DNA of 64,000 nt from Crossaster papposus (lineage: Eukaryota; Echinodermata; Asteroidea; Velatida; Solasteridae), in the NCBI GenBank assembly GCA_037893245.1, contig JBAIAA010000074.1:3472001-3536000 (forward strand). Direction: 5' to 3'. This document shows, in pieces, positions 55,401 through 64,000 of the stretch. Both the position numbers and the translations under genes were made by a program. Position 1 is the stretch's first letter; every line of letters begins with the position of its first letter. The notes beneath the pieces are model-generated. The model had not been told where the DNA came from and ran no database searches. It was given only the letters and a program-made list of their open reading frames with translations.

Positions 55401-58400
55401 CGAAACACAGACGTATTTCCGACAGTAAATACCACCATCCAAAATAATCCGCAAAATGCGCTGTAACAGTCGCCAGGCTGGTGCCACAGCCAGTGACCTA
55501 GTCGATGCATCAGATGAACGCCAGGTACCATTCTCTACCAAAAACAGAGGCTTCTCATCCATCCCCATGAAATTGTTTGTAAAGCATGATTAGAAAATAA
55601 TAGGTAATAAAATAAGGTCAATCGAAACTATTTAGGGAATTGAGATCGAAACTTGTCTTTTTTTATTTCCAGGAAATTGTGTGCCGATTATTGTTGTACC
55701 GGTAAGCTTTCCAGATCAGGAAACATTTCACCCAGTGTAAATAGAGAACTAAATATCCCTGACAAAAACTTACTACATGTACATGTACATCTCTATTTAT
55801 TCTGTACTTGGTAGTTTGGTGTGTTTAGAAAACCAATTTGTAGGCAGGGTTCTAACAACGGTGGGCGGCGTCGGGCGGTACCGCCCGGTACTGCAAATTT
55901 TCGCCCGGCTCTTGTGTTCAAATTGGCTGTGCCGCCCGGCACATTTTAATTTTTATTGTTTTAATCAAATTATGGGCACAAAAGAAAGAGAGGAGATACA
56001 AAGTCACGTTAATCATGTTCATGTAGTAATTTATTTTATTAACTTAGCTAGACTTTCACAGAAACATGCAAAAATGAACTGGAACCCTGGCCGTGAGGCG
56101 CGAGAGCTCCGCTCGCTGCTCTCGCAAGCTTCGCAATCTGATAATTTACCAGGTTAAAAAGGTCCTAGCTAGAACCCTGTTTGTGGTGGGGCTTTGTTTG
56201 GGGGGGGGGGGGGGGGGGGTGTCAACAATTTGATTATTTAGCAAGGATTCAAGATACCGTGCATCTTTTTACCATAACCGTACATGTACCGGTATGTATA
56301 GGAAATTTACCATTCCATATTCTAAGATTACCAAATACTGAAGGAGGCTACATGTACTAGACTGAAAAATAAAAAAAAATCAATATTTGGGTTTACCTTT
56401 CACGGACTAAGTTGCCCATCATTCTTGTATTGTGTGCTGTAGTTAGAATGAAATAGAACACCCTTCTATTGATTTTGTGGTGCGTAAACCTGTACGCATT
56501 CAATCACTTATCAACATTTCATTGTATTATAAATTGTATTGTAAATATGAAAAATGGAACAATGCATTAACCCTAACTACAAAACCATCCAACTCCAACT
56601 GCAGGTTTTGCTAGGTTTGGTACCAAACATTAGCAACTTGTTGTTGGACTTTGTTTGACTCGGTACAAAAGGCCCAGGGAGACCCTGCTGAATATTGTGA
56701 GGTTTAGGGCAGAAAGGCATGAGACTTGTACAAATGTTGGAGTATGGGGAATGCGCAGGTGTTTATTAGTGGTTGAGTTCAGGCTGGTCACAGCACAGTT
56801 CATGGTCAACTGAGTGTGGGTGTGATGTGTTCACCCTGTCATCCTGAGCCACGCAGAGTTTAACGTGCTCTTGAATTGTCGCCCTTAAACCCTGCGGACA
56901 TTCGCAGCAATCATTAAACTAGTTGGCCAATACATGATATGAACGTCCACTCCTGGTAAAATGACAATTTCTACCACTATATTTAATTTTATTGGCGTTT
57001 ACATAGCTTTTCATTTTTTTATGTTTCTTATTCTGTATTATATATAATAGCACTTAATGCTGTATTTCACGTTCTGTACGTTAATTTCTACAATTTTTCC
57101 GATTAATTTTAATTTTTACGTGGGAGGATGAACATTTGTGTGAACACCTCAGATGTCCAAGCGAATGGACTGATAAGTAATAGAAATGCGCGTTGGTTCG
57201 CATGCCTTTGGCTGTTTTTCGAACCCCAGCTTTGTCTTTATCTCGGGCTTCATTCATACAGTTTAGCAATAGGCTGTAGCCGGAGACGGATCCAGAGCCA
57301 GGGTTTGGGAAATGGCCTTGGTCTGTTTGTAACGGAGGCTCTGATTGGGCGCATGATTGTTTGCGCTAATAACCACGGATCTGGCCGAGCGTTTTTGAGT
57401 TATTATTGAGCGCTATTAGTAGAAAGCGCGTAAAAGTGCTGCGTGGCTCAGGATGACACCCTGTGTGCCCCCACTCAAACACAGCCCAACACACAGAATC
57501 AAAGGCCAGTCACAACAGCCCAGATCCTGAACAATGAACTGCATAGACCCATCTGTACCGTACCAAGTCAATCAAACTTAAACAAGTTGGAGTTTGGCAG
57601 GTTTAGTAATTTAGGTTCAGTACCAATAATTACTGAACCTGTGTGCAGTTGTTGAAGTTTTTTGGTATGCTTTCCTAGTGCGAGAGCCTAGGGGGTTAGG
57701 GTTAAAATATAGAAATTACAGGTTACTGCTATTTTGCTTACATTTCCTTTATTGGCTTAAATTATGTAAATTTAAACAATAACAAATCAAATCGGATAAT
57801 CTTTCTGAAATGCATTAATTTAATAGGTTGTCAAAGGATTTATGAAAAACAAATTCTCAGTTTGAAAAGTCATACAAACTCCAGTGATAATTCTTGAATG
57901 CTACCGGTAACATAATATTTTAAAGTCGCTGTTTAATAACCCTGCATTCAAATCAAGGTTTTGTATTAATTATTGGAAAAGTTCAAGTTTTCAAATGCTA
58001 GCACTTGTCTTTACTCTACTTGTATATTGACATTTTTTGCAAAGGGTTCTTGCCATTACCATGGTAATTTTTGTATGGATACATGTACACTTTTGTATGT
58101 GTGGTTTAAAGGTAGGATACACCATTTGCAGATATCATATTTTATTACTTAATTATTGGGAAATATCTTACTTATTTTAAAGTAAATAATGATTGTACAA
58201 CATAAGAACCACTGCCTGACGCCGGTTGAAAACGAACGCCGGTTGAAAACGAACGGTGTTCTTCTTGCTTTTCTTAGCATCCATGATTGTAAAACTTCGG
58301 ACAGGTCAGTTAAATGATATTTACTATAAAATACAACCCCCTAAATCCACCCATTCATGATAATTCAAGCAAATTTGCCAAATGGTGTATCCTACATTTA

Positions 58401-59662
58401 ATGTCAGAGACAGATGTAAAGAATTTTAAGATTTATTAAAAAGATCATTTTGAACAAATGGCAAAAACAAAAATGTAGATTTTTATTTACAACATTTCTT
58501 GCAATTACTGCAATACTTTTTGGATTGGTACAAATACATATACATGTATAGGCAATGTGATAGATTTTAACATTTATTTGAAATGAAATTTTTACAAGTT
58601 GTAAAACATTTTGAAATGTTTTTAAAGTTATTTTACTGTTTTCCGTTTTAGATGTATACGTATTTGGCATTGGTGTCTTATGGCCTATCACAATTTTGTC
58701 TCAATTTTGTAACTGTTTAATTTGATTCACTTTCTAATTCCCAGAAATTCCTGGAGTATGAGGATGCCAACGATCAGGAAAGAAGGGCGCTGCAAAGTAG
58801 AGTGGAGAATCTGGAATTGGCACAGAAACAGATGACGTTAAAAGTCAAGAATAACAATGACCAAGGTATGATCAAATGATTCGCAGAAGTACCTGCAGAA
58901 GTTTTGTGAACTTTCAAACAGTGTTCTCCACGGCCTTAAATTTTAGCAGGGTGGCTGACACTAGCATGCGAGTGTTAAGCGCGAAGCACGTAGCGCTTAC
59001 GGCGTGGGGTCTGGTGCCTGCTTTAGGTAATTTAGGTAAACTGGTTCTCGACACAACAAAGTGAAAAAGATAGTACTGGGTACCAGGAAAATTGAAACCA
59101 GTCCAGAATTGTTTGCGTACGTACAATTAATATTACGTACTTGTACTTGTACATGTACCGGTACATGTACATGTACTTGTATAATAATGTGAATGCATAT
59201 GTTGCGTACGTTGCATGAGATCTTTTGATTAACGTTACTGCGATACTGACGAATATAATGCTGGCAAACTCTTCATGGTTCGCAGAGTGCGGTAAACTTC
59301 CAATAAAAAAAATAACAGGGGGCGAATATTTGGCAGGACATAACATTTTATGGGTTCAGTCCTGCTGAGTTTGTCCATATAATTTGGTTACCTACATGTA
59401 AATGGTACTGGTACATCTTGGGCAAAGAACATCTCATGTTGTTCTTGCCCCCATCCCCCCCCCCCCCCCCCCCCCCTATCCCCCAAATTACTTTGAATTC
59501 TGTCTAGTATTTAAACACTAACGTCCGAAGACAGTGTCGTTTTGTGTTTTTTATTTACAATCTGATATTATTTTGGTTTATTGTTTTCTAGTGGCACGGC
59601 ATGAGTACAGAGAATCGGAGATGAAACAGGAATACATGATTTTGCAGAAGAGACATAATGAG
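52184..59662 (+). CDS. MAPK8IP3: JIP3/JIP4 (sunday driver) scaffold, 3'-truncated by window
   Basis: Exons visible are 52184-52483, 58745-58865 and 59592-59662. Junctions are GT/AG and in frame, giving the first 164 residues. The protein starts MMEDEIVYG, then [24 protein letters not shown] and [15 protein letters not shown], a very clear RH1 domain (about 20-100). A long coiled coil follows with [31 protein letters not shown] and [21 protein letters not shown]3/JIP4 link kinesin-1 and dynein to cargo and assemble JNK pathway kinases; RH1 and the following leucine-zipper region bind motors and small GTPases. The first ATG has A at -3 and is directly followed by a second ATG with G at +4. The remaining exons, including the C-terminal WD40-like part, lie beyond the window. 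Vertebrates have two paralogs, so the JIP3 or JIP4 label is not resolved. Confidence 0.94.
52580..52691. repeat. Near-perfect hairpin in JIP3/JIP4 intron 1
   Basis: CTTTGCTCTTGCGGCAACAG and TAAGCACTAAA at the left pair almost exactly with TTTAGTGCTTA and CTGTTGCCGCAAGAGCAAAG. The loop is an AT-only stretch. It starts 97 bases after the exon 1 donor. Confidence 0.88.
52692..53024. other. Intron, no feature recognised
   Basis: No repeat or coding structure that I can name. Confidence 0.45.
53025..53262. repeat. Irregular AATCCTGCAAAATCCT repeat
   Basis: The word ATCCTGCAAAATCCTSC recurs five to six times at spacings of about 36-55 bases, with AACTCCAAGTRACCT between some copies. Confidence 0.85.
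53440..53740. mobile_element. Foldback containing a family H hairpin
   Basis: The outer pairs GCTAAAGACGACAGTAT / ATACTGTCATCTTTGGC, GCTAATGACACAATTAGTCC / GGACAAATCGTGTCATTAGC and CTTCCTGACTC / GAGTTAGGGAG surround the family H core at about 53,552-53,663. There is no coding region. Confidence 0.82.
53741..54293. other. Intron, no feature recognised
   Basis: Ordinary AT-rich sequence. Confidence 0.45.
54294..54336 (+). mobile_element. MITE family C, left end fragment
   Basis: TTTGTGACCTGCTCCAACG followed by AAACCCAGACAAAGT matches the left inverted end of copy 2 (26.9 kb). No right end follows; another element starts at once. Confidence 0.75.
54339..54729. mobile_element. MITE with CAGGCCTTCATTTTAA ends
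   Basis: TGCAGGCCTTCATTTTAATA and TTTAAAATGAAGGCCTGTTG are inverted. GAGGAGAGC / GCTCTCCTT words repeat at the left. A fragment starting AAAGGCCCTGGACACTATC (54,495-54,600) appears to belong to a further repeat family; from memory similar sequence is frequent in sea-star genomes, unverified. Low-complexity A/T follows to 54,840. Confidence 0.65.
54841..55844. other. Intron, no feature recognised
   Basis: Chance frames on the minus strand (55,229-55,568) have no recognisable domain. Confidence 0.45.
55845..56179 (+). mobile_element. hAT-type MITE, copy 2
   Basis: It starts CAGGGTTCTAACAACGG and ends GCTAGAACCCTG, about 90 percent like 2,776-3,106 by eye. The flanks TTTGTAGG and TTTGTGGT are a decayed 8-bp duplication. 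Confidence 0.88.
56196..56219. repeat. Poly-G run
   Basis: About 20 consecutive G bases are preceded by TTT and followed by TGTC. Its exact length may be a sequencing uncertainty. Confidence 0.85.
56563..57710. mobile_element. Large decayed foldback with family H core
   Basis: The outer TAACCCTAAC blocks, GGTACCAAAC...CAACTTGTTG against its complement near 57,570-57,600, and CACCCTGTCATCCTGAGCCACG (56,836-56,857) against the complement at 57,440-57,465 are inverted. A family H hairpin lies in the middle at 57,208-57,322. The arms have many mismatches. Confidence 0.6.
57208..57322 (-). repeat. Family H short hairpin, copy 3
   Basis: TTTTTCGAACCCCAGCTTTG and CAGTTTAGCAATAGGCTGTA match copy 1 in reverse. 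The ends GGCTGTTTTTCGAACCCC and GGGTTTGGGAAATGGCC are inverted. Confidence 0.8.
57711..58105. other. Intron, no feature recognised
   Basis: AT-rich sequence only. Confidence 0.45.
58106..58401 (-). mobile_element. TTAA MITE family B, copy 5, internally deleted
   Basis: It starts TTAAAGGTAGGATACACC and ends GGTGTATCCTACATTTAA. About 85 bases are missing compared with the full-length copy, and CGCCGGTTGAAAACGAACG is locally duplicated. Confidence 0.92.
58745..58865 (+). CDS. MAPK8IP3: JIP3/JIP4 exon 2: coiled coil
   Basis: It follows TTCTAATTCCCAG and encodes [19 protein letters not shown] through KVKNNNDQ, ending before GTATGA. It is too short to be a long ORF and is supported by family similarity and phase. 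Confidence 0.93.
59125..59185. repeat. GTACATGTAC microsatellite
   Basis: Overlapping GTACTTGTAC and GTACATGTAC words make a self-complementary stretch. A longer one is at 63,220-63,390. Confidence 0.8.
59450..59478. repeat. Poly-C run
   Basis: About 25 mostly consecutive C bases lie about 115 bases before exon 3 of JIP3/JIP4. Confidence 0.85.
59592..59662 (+). CDS. MAPK8IP3: JIP3/JIP4 exon 3: coiled coil
   Basis: It follows TTGTTTTCTAG and encodes [20 protein letters not shown] and RHNE, ending before GTAAGA. The conserved RESEMKxEY word fixes the frame. Confidence 0.93.
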
Positions 59663-60154
59663 GTAAGATTAGGCACAACAAATAGTTCTGCTTCCCATTA
59701 CGTGACTTGCAAAAATAGGGTCGTTTAGTCGAAAAGTTTTTTTGTTTTTACAATTTTGTTTTGGTTGTGCGGATTGAATGGGGTGTATTATAACATGACA
59801 AATTCTAGGCGTGTGCGAGTACACTATACACTGGTAAACACAATGCGGCTTTGTTTACATGCGCAATTACAGGTTACCAGTTTATAGTGCAGTAGCCTAG
59901 CGGGGTGAGTCGCTGCCGCATGTCGCATGTATTGTACTCCAAATGTTACATTTTTTTCTACGAAAGCCATACAAAAACTTGCCGTAATTAATGTCAAAAA
60001 TATTCATGGTCGATATTTCTTTAAAATGATGAAGAATTTAGGTTATTTTGCACACCCTTATGCACAACAATAGCCACGACGAAAAATAGTAAACACTGGA
60101 CGATCATTGCACAGTAAGATGCTCGATGCACTTGTGGGCTATGAACCTCCACGA

Positions 60155-60345
60155 CCCTCTTGCCCCACCCTACACGACCCCTTTGCCCCACCCTACACGA
60201 CCCCCCTTGCCCCACCCTACACGACCCCCCTTGCCCCACCCTACACAACCCCCCTGCTTCACCCTTCATGACACCCTTGCCCGACCCTCCATGACACCCT
60301 TGCCCCACCCTCCATGACACCCTTGCCCCACCCTCCACGAAACCC
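60155..60345. repeat. About 24-bp C-rich minisatellite
   Basis: Eight units of CTTGCCCCACCCTACACGAC with two variants (CTACACGA and CTCCATGACA) follow each other. Confidence 0.92.
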
Positions 60346-61412
60346 TTCTCTCTTATCCCTTCTCCCTACCCTGCTCTTGTTGCCCTAATTACATGTGTAC
60401 CCTAAATTAACCACAACATGACTTTTTAAAGTGACGTGTCGTGCAAGTGTACATGTATCAATCTTTCATCCCATGTTCCTACTAATGGAACCAAGAGTTC
60501 CGGTACGTGTACATAAATGTTAATTTGGTCCATTTCTAAAAGCTACTCGGATTAGCATCGCCTACACAGAGCAGTAATTATTAGTTGCAGCATTAGTGCA
60601 GTGTTATAGCATGGATTATTTTGGCTATTGTTTGCGTTTGGGATTGTGTAAACATGAGGCTGCATAAATTTGCATCTTATTATAGAGCTACATGTACATT
60701 GTAATCGGTCCAGAACCGGTACACTATAACATTTTCTGTATCCAGTCTATCACTTTCAATGAACAGTTTCAGATGTTTGTAAAAAAAAAAACTCCTAAAG
60801 TTTACTTCAGTCAAAATTTACTTCAGTTGGCAAAATAAGGTGTTCTCAAATAAATCCAAAACTGTGATCTGTAGCTTGACCCGATATTTATTGATTTAAT
60901 TCTTATTGATCGGTCTCTCAACTGAAGGTTGGATAAATTTTAGGAAATATTATTTTGGTCAGGAAACATATGTTTACATTTTCCCTTTTTTACAACACAA
61001 TTGTTTTTCCTGGTTTAGGCGTTTGTTGGCGACCTTTTTTTATAGGTTATTGGAAATAATTCTAAAAGAGGGTTTAAGGTATTCTAAACAATCAATTACA
61101 CGAGACGAAATTGTATTTCTCGAGACAATTTTACATGCATACTACGGTACATGTATACTCAAACTAAAATAATATAGTGTCATGATCCCTGAATTGGCAA
61201 TTAGGTAATTACATGTACAATCATTTCATTCTGATGATAAACAAGTAATGTATGGCCTATGTACACATGATTAATAGTGCATACAGTCTTCAACTACAAC
61301 TTGTCATTTCCTCAGTAAAGAAGAATATTGTCATATGTATACAAATAAAAACAGTTCTATTAAAAAAAAAAAAAAAAATAGACTTAAATTATTGCTGATA
61401 GTATATTTTGCA
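60346..61412. other. Intron, no feature recognised
   Basis: AT-rich, including an A run at 61,361-61,378. The 88-codon frame at 60,906-61,172 has no recognisable domain. Confidence 0.45.
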
Positions 61413-61788
61413 TTAAATGTAGAATACACCATTGGTAATTGCTTAAATTTTCATGAATGGGTAGATTTGGGGGGTTGCATTTTATAGTAAATATTGTTTA
61501 ACTGACCTGTCTGAAGTTTTACAATCATACTGTAGATGCCAAGAAAAGCACGAAAAACAGCGTTTGTTTTCAACTGGCGTCGAGCAGTTATTCTTATGTT
61601 ATCTTTGTGGCGATCGCAAAATCTTTCATTATACAATTTAATTTTTCTTAAAAATTACAAGATATCTAGCGCAATCATTTTGCTGGGTGCCTAGAATCAT
61701 TATTTACTCTCAAATGAGTAAGATGTATGTCTTAATAATTCGGTAGTAAATATTTTTGATATCTGCAAATGGTGTATACTACCTTTAA
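61413..61788 (+). mobile_element. TTAA MITE family B, copy 6
   Basis: It starts TTAAATGTAGAATACACC and ends GGTGTATACTACCTTTAA, nearly full-length, with a shortened GCGATCG block. Confidence 0.92.
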
Positions 61789-62339
61789 AACACAACTGAA
61801 TATTTGTAAAAAATAAATCACCAGTCAGTGTCTCAATTGACACCTTGTAAAATGAAAAAAATAATCTGAAACAATTTACAATGTACTACATTCTATTCAA
61901 TCCCCAGTTAAGTTATCCTGCTATCATGCCCTAAACTTTGGTTTAAAAATAAACCACAATAATTGAATTATAATATCAACCAGCCTGGCATTTCAAAATA
62001 AACTTGACCTGCGCCACTTTCCTTACATCCATCAGTGATGTCTCACACAGTGCAGCATATATGATCTTGGTTTCCCAATCCTATTAAAGGGCACACCATT
62101 GCAGTTGCTCCTAAAGGATCGTGAAATATTTAGGAGAACCATATTAATGGTACATTTTTTTTAATACATATTCGATTATGATACATGTACACATTTTAGG
62201 ATAAAAGGGAAAATTACTTTAGTCTAAAGACTATAGTCCATTAGGCACTGTGGAAACTGCAGCTGATACAGTGCAACGTACCACACAGTTAAACAAGGTT
62301 ACCACATCTGTCTACTGGTATTGGTCGAATGCATCTCTG
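61789..62339. other. Intron, no feature recognised
   Basis: No feature that I can name. Confidence 0.45.
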
Positions 62340-62950
62340 TTAACCAGTTTGCGCTGGATGACGTATATAAACGCAAAGTTTTTCCCAGATTCAAAACGAT
62401 TGACGTATAAACACGCATATTATACGCATAATCCCGCCCCTCGGCTTGGTGATGTTAAAATAATCCCGGTGCGAACTGGTTAACTGATGACGTATATAAA
62501 CGCAAAGTTTTTCCCAGATTCAAAACGAATGACGCATAAACAAGCCACGAACAAGGCCGGAAATGTCTATCAGCAGCGAGCAAGGCCGGAAATGCGTGGA
62601 TGTGCTTCCCGGTACATGTACTATTAGCCTGAACCCGCTTCAGATCGAGTTTCGTTAAAAATAATCCCGCCCCTCGGCTTGGTGATGTTAAAATAATCCC
62701 GGCGCGAACTGGTTAACTGATGACGTACTGTATACGCAAAGTTTTTCCCAGATTCAAAACGGATGACGCATAAACACGCCACGAACAAGGCCGGAAATGT
62801 CTGTCAGCAGCGAGCAAGGCCGGAAATGCGTGGATGTGCTTCCCGGTACATGTACTATTAGCCTGAACCCGCTTCAGATCGAGTTTCGTTAAAAATAATC
62901 CCGCCCCTCGGCTTGGTGATGTTAAAATAATCCCGGCGCGAACTGGTTAA
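62340..62950 (+). repeat. Tandem array of three family A MITE units
   Basis: Unit 1 (62,340-62,483) has both ends but lacks the middle. Units 2 (62,484-62,716) and 3 (62,717-62,950) start CTGATGACGTA, so they lack the left inverted end CCAGTTCGCGCC. Each ends GCGAACTGGTTAA, and a single TTAA joins the units. Units 2 and 3 are about 97 percent alike by eye. Confidence 0.94.
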
Positions 62951-63219
62951 CAAATATTCAAACTTTAGGTTTTTTATTTTGAAAAAAAATTATAGTCAGA
63001 ATTTACATCATGATAGATACATGTAGTACAGGTACATCTCAAATTTATAAAGGAATCATTTTCTCAAAACATGTTTTCATTTCCTCTAGTTTCTAATCAA
63101 ATGTTTTGTATCCACGTACTAAAGTTGTACTGGTACATGTCCGTCATACATGTAGTTGCCCAATGTATAGATCCCTGTGTGTAAAACATTACAGGCACTG
63201 TGTAGTGCCCATTTAATGT

Positions 63220-63390
63220 CACAGTACCATACATGTACCAGTACTTTGTACGTACATGATTTATACATGTACACGTTTACTACATGTACACGTTTACTAC
63301 ATGTACACACCTGCTTGTACACACAATTATTGCACAATGGCATGGTCAATAAGATTTACAGTACATGTACGTACTTGTACATGTAGTTGC
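63220..63390. repeat. TACATGTAC-rich low-complexity stretch
   Basis: Many TACATGTAC and GTACACG words occur, including an exact duplication of TACATGTACACGTTTAC. Confidence 0.85.
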
Positions 63391-63660
63391 GCATCACAGA
63401 TCACTCGTCAGATTTCAGCACTCCAGCGACCAATACCACCCTGTGGCACTGGCTCCCTGGCCAGCATTGAAAGAAAAACAAAATTGTTTTTACATGGAAA
63501 TGACTATAGAGACCCAGAGTTAATCACTTGCTGTCTTCTTTCGTTTTGTACACATAAATCTAAGAATTCAGTTGGTCGTTTAGTTCGATCCATTAAAGAT
63601 GGACTACAACGGAATAATGATAAAGGCTGTGTTGCTGTTTTTTGTTCGAGAAATGTATAA
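63387..63660 (+). CDS. Unassigned open frame with downstream polyA signal
   Basis: The frame encodes a Cys- and Lys-rich stretch including KTKLFLHGNDYRDPELITCC and SVGRLVRSIKDGLQRN, and ends FCSRNV before TAA. AATAAA follows 27 bases after the stop, then a T-rich segment and an A-rich stretch. I do not recognise the protein. It could be the 3' end of a retroelement or retrocopy, an exon of another gene, or chance. Part of the longer ORF upstream (from 63,256) is microsatellite. Confidence 0.3.
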
Positions 63661-63686
63661 TGATGACTAATATATCATTAGTATTC

Positions 63687-63692
63687 AATAAA
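63687..63692 (+). terminator. AATAAA after the unassigned frame
   Basis: The hexamer is followed by TCTTGTTCCTTCATGC and an A-rich run (63,708-63,722), the spacing expected for a polyadenylation site or a retrocopy tail. Confidence 0.35.
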
Positions 63693-63854
63693 TCTTGTTC
63701 CTTCATGCAAAAAACAACAAAATTGATCGGCGTTCTACGACCCCAAAAAACTCAGTTTCAGCAAAAGCCCTTAACTCATGAATAATTCATACTTTGTGTG
63801 TGACGTACTACCCATGAAAACGCATACATATGGTGGCCCTGAAGGGACTCCGCA

Positions 63855-64000
63855 GATCGCGAATATTGACGTCAAATTCGACGTCAATATTCGCGACTTT
63901 TGGGGAAAGTCGTGAATATCGACGTCAAATTTGACCTCGATATTCGCGACTTTTTTGGAAAGTCGTGAATATTGACGTCAAATTTGACGTCGATATTAGC
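63855..64000. repeat. 53-bp palindromic tandem array with TGACGTCA sites
   Basis: Units beginning GAATATTGACGTC recur at 63861, 63914 and 63967, exactly 53 bases apart. Each half-unit AATATTGACGTCAAATT is followed by its own complement, and the spacer CGCGACTTTTTTGGAAAGTCG is itself partly palindromic. It runs off the window end. Confidence 0.93.

Overview
The window is animal genomic DNA: three split genes on the + strand with GT/AG introns, in an AT-rich background packed with small DNA transposons, tRNA-derived SINEs and minisatellites. The gene set, intron style, abundant TACATGTAC-type microsatellites and repeat families look like a marine invertebrate deuterostome, most likely an echinoderm. 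That assignment is inference; no database was searched.

Region 1 (1-11,300) holds the 3' part of a kelch-like (KLHL, BTB-BACK-Kelch) gene in seven exons from 808 to 9,929. Its 5' exons lie before the window. All six junctions join in frame and give 477 visible residues plus a stop. Its introns carry a 1.15-kb 23-bp minisatellite, a hAT-type MITE with a perfect 8-bp target duplication, SINEs and a nested TTAA element. Just downstream is a 185-bp tandem array that resembles the gene's own terminal coding segment.

Region 2 (11,300-37,200) has no gene I can support. It is a graveyard of MITEs with terminal inverted repeats. Two large groups dominate: elements flanked by TTAA (piggyBac-like behaviour) and elements beginning TATGTGA. 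Several are nested, abutted or inverted against each other.

Region 3 (37,258-45,471) is a complete TRPC cation-channel gene of the TRPC4/5 / TRP-gamma type. Seven exons splice perfectly into a 1,038-residue protein with ankyrin repeats, a His/Cys zinc site, six membrane helices, a pore, the EWKFAR TRP box and a C-terminal class I PDZ ligand.

Region 4 (45,500-52,180) is intergenic and includes a 1.3-kb giant foldback element. Region 5 (52,184-end) starts a JIP3/JIP4 (MAPK8IP3/SPAG9, Drosophila sunday driver) scaffold gene, of which three exons are visible (RH1 domain and coiled coil). Its introns hold further MITEs, a MITE that has become a short satellite, and a palindromic 53-bp array rich in TGACGTCA sites that runs off the window end.

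The three genes do not form an obvious functional cluster: a ubiquitin-ligase adaptor, an ion channel and a kinesin/JNK scaffold. The most unusual material is in the repeats, not in a new protein system.
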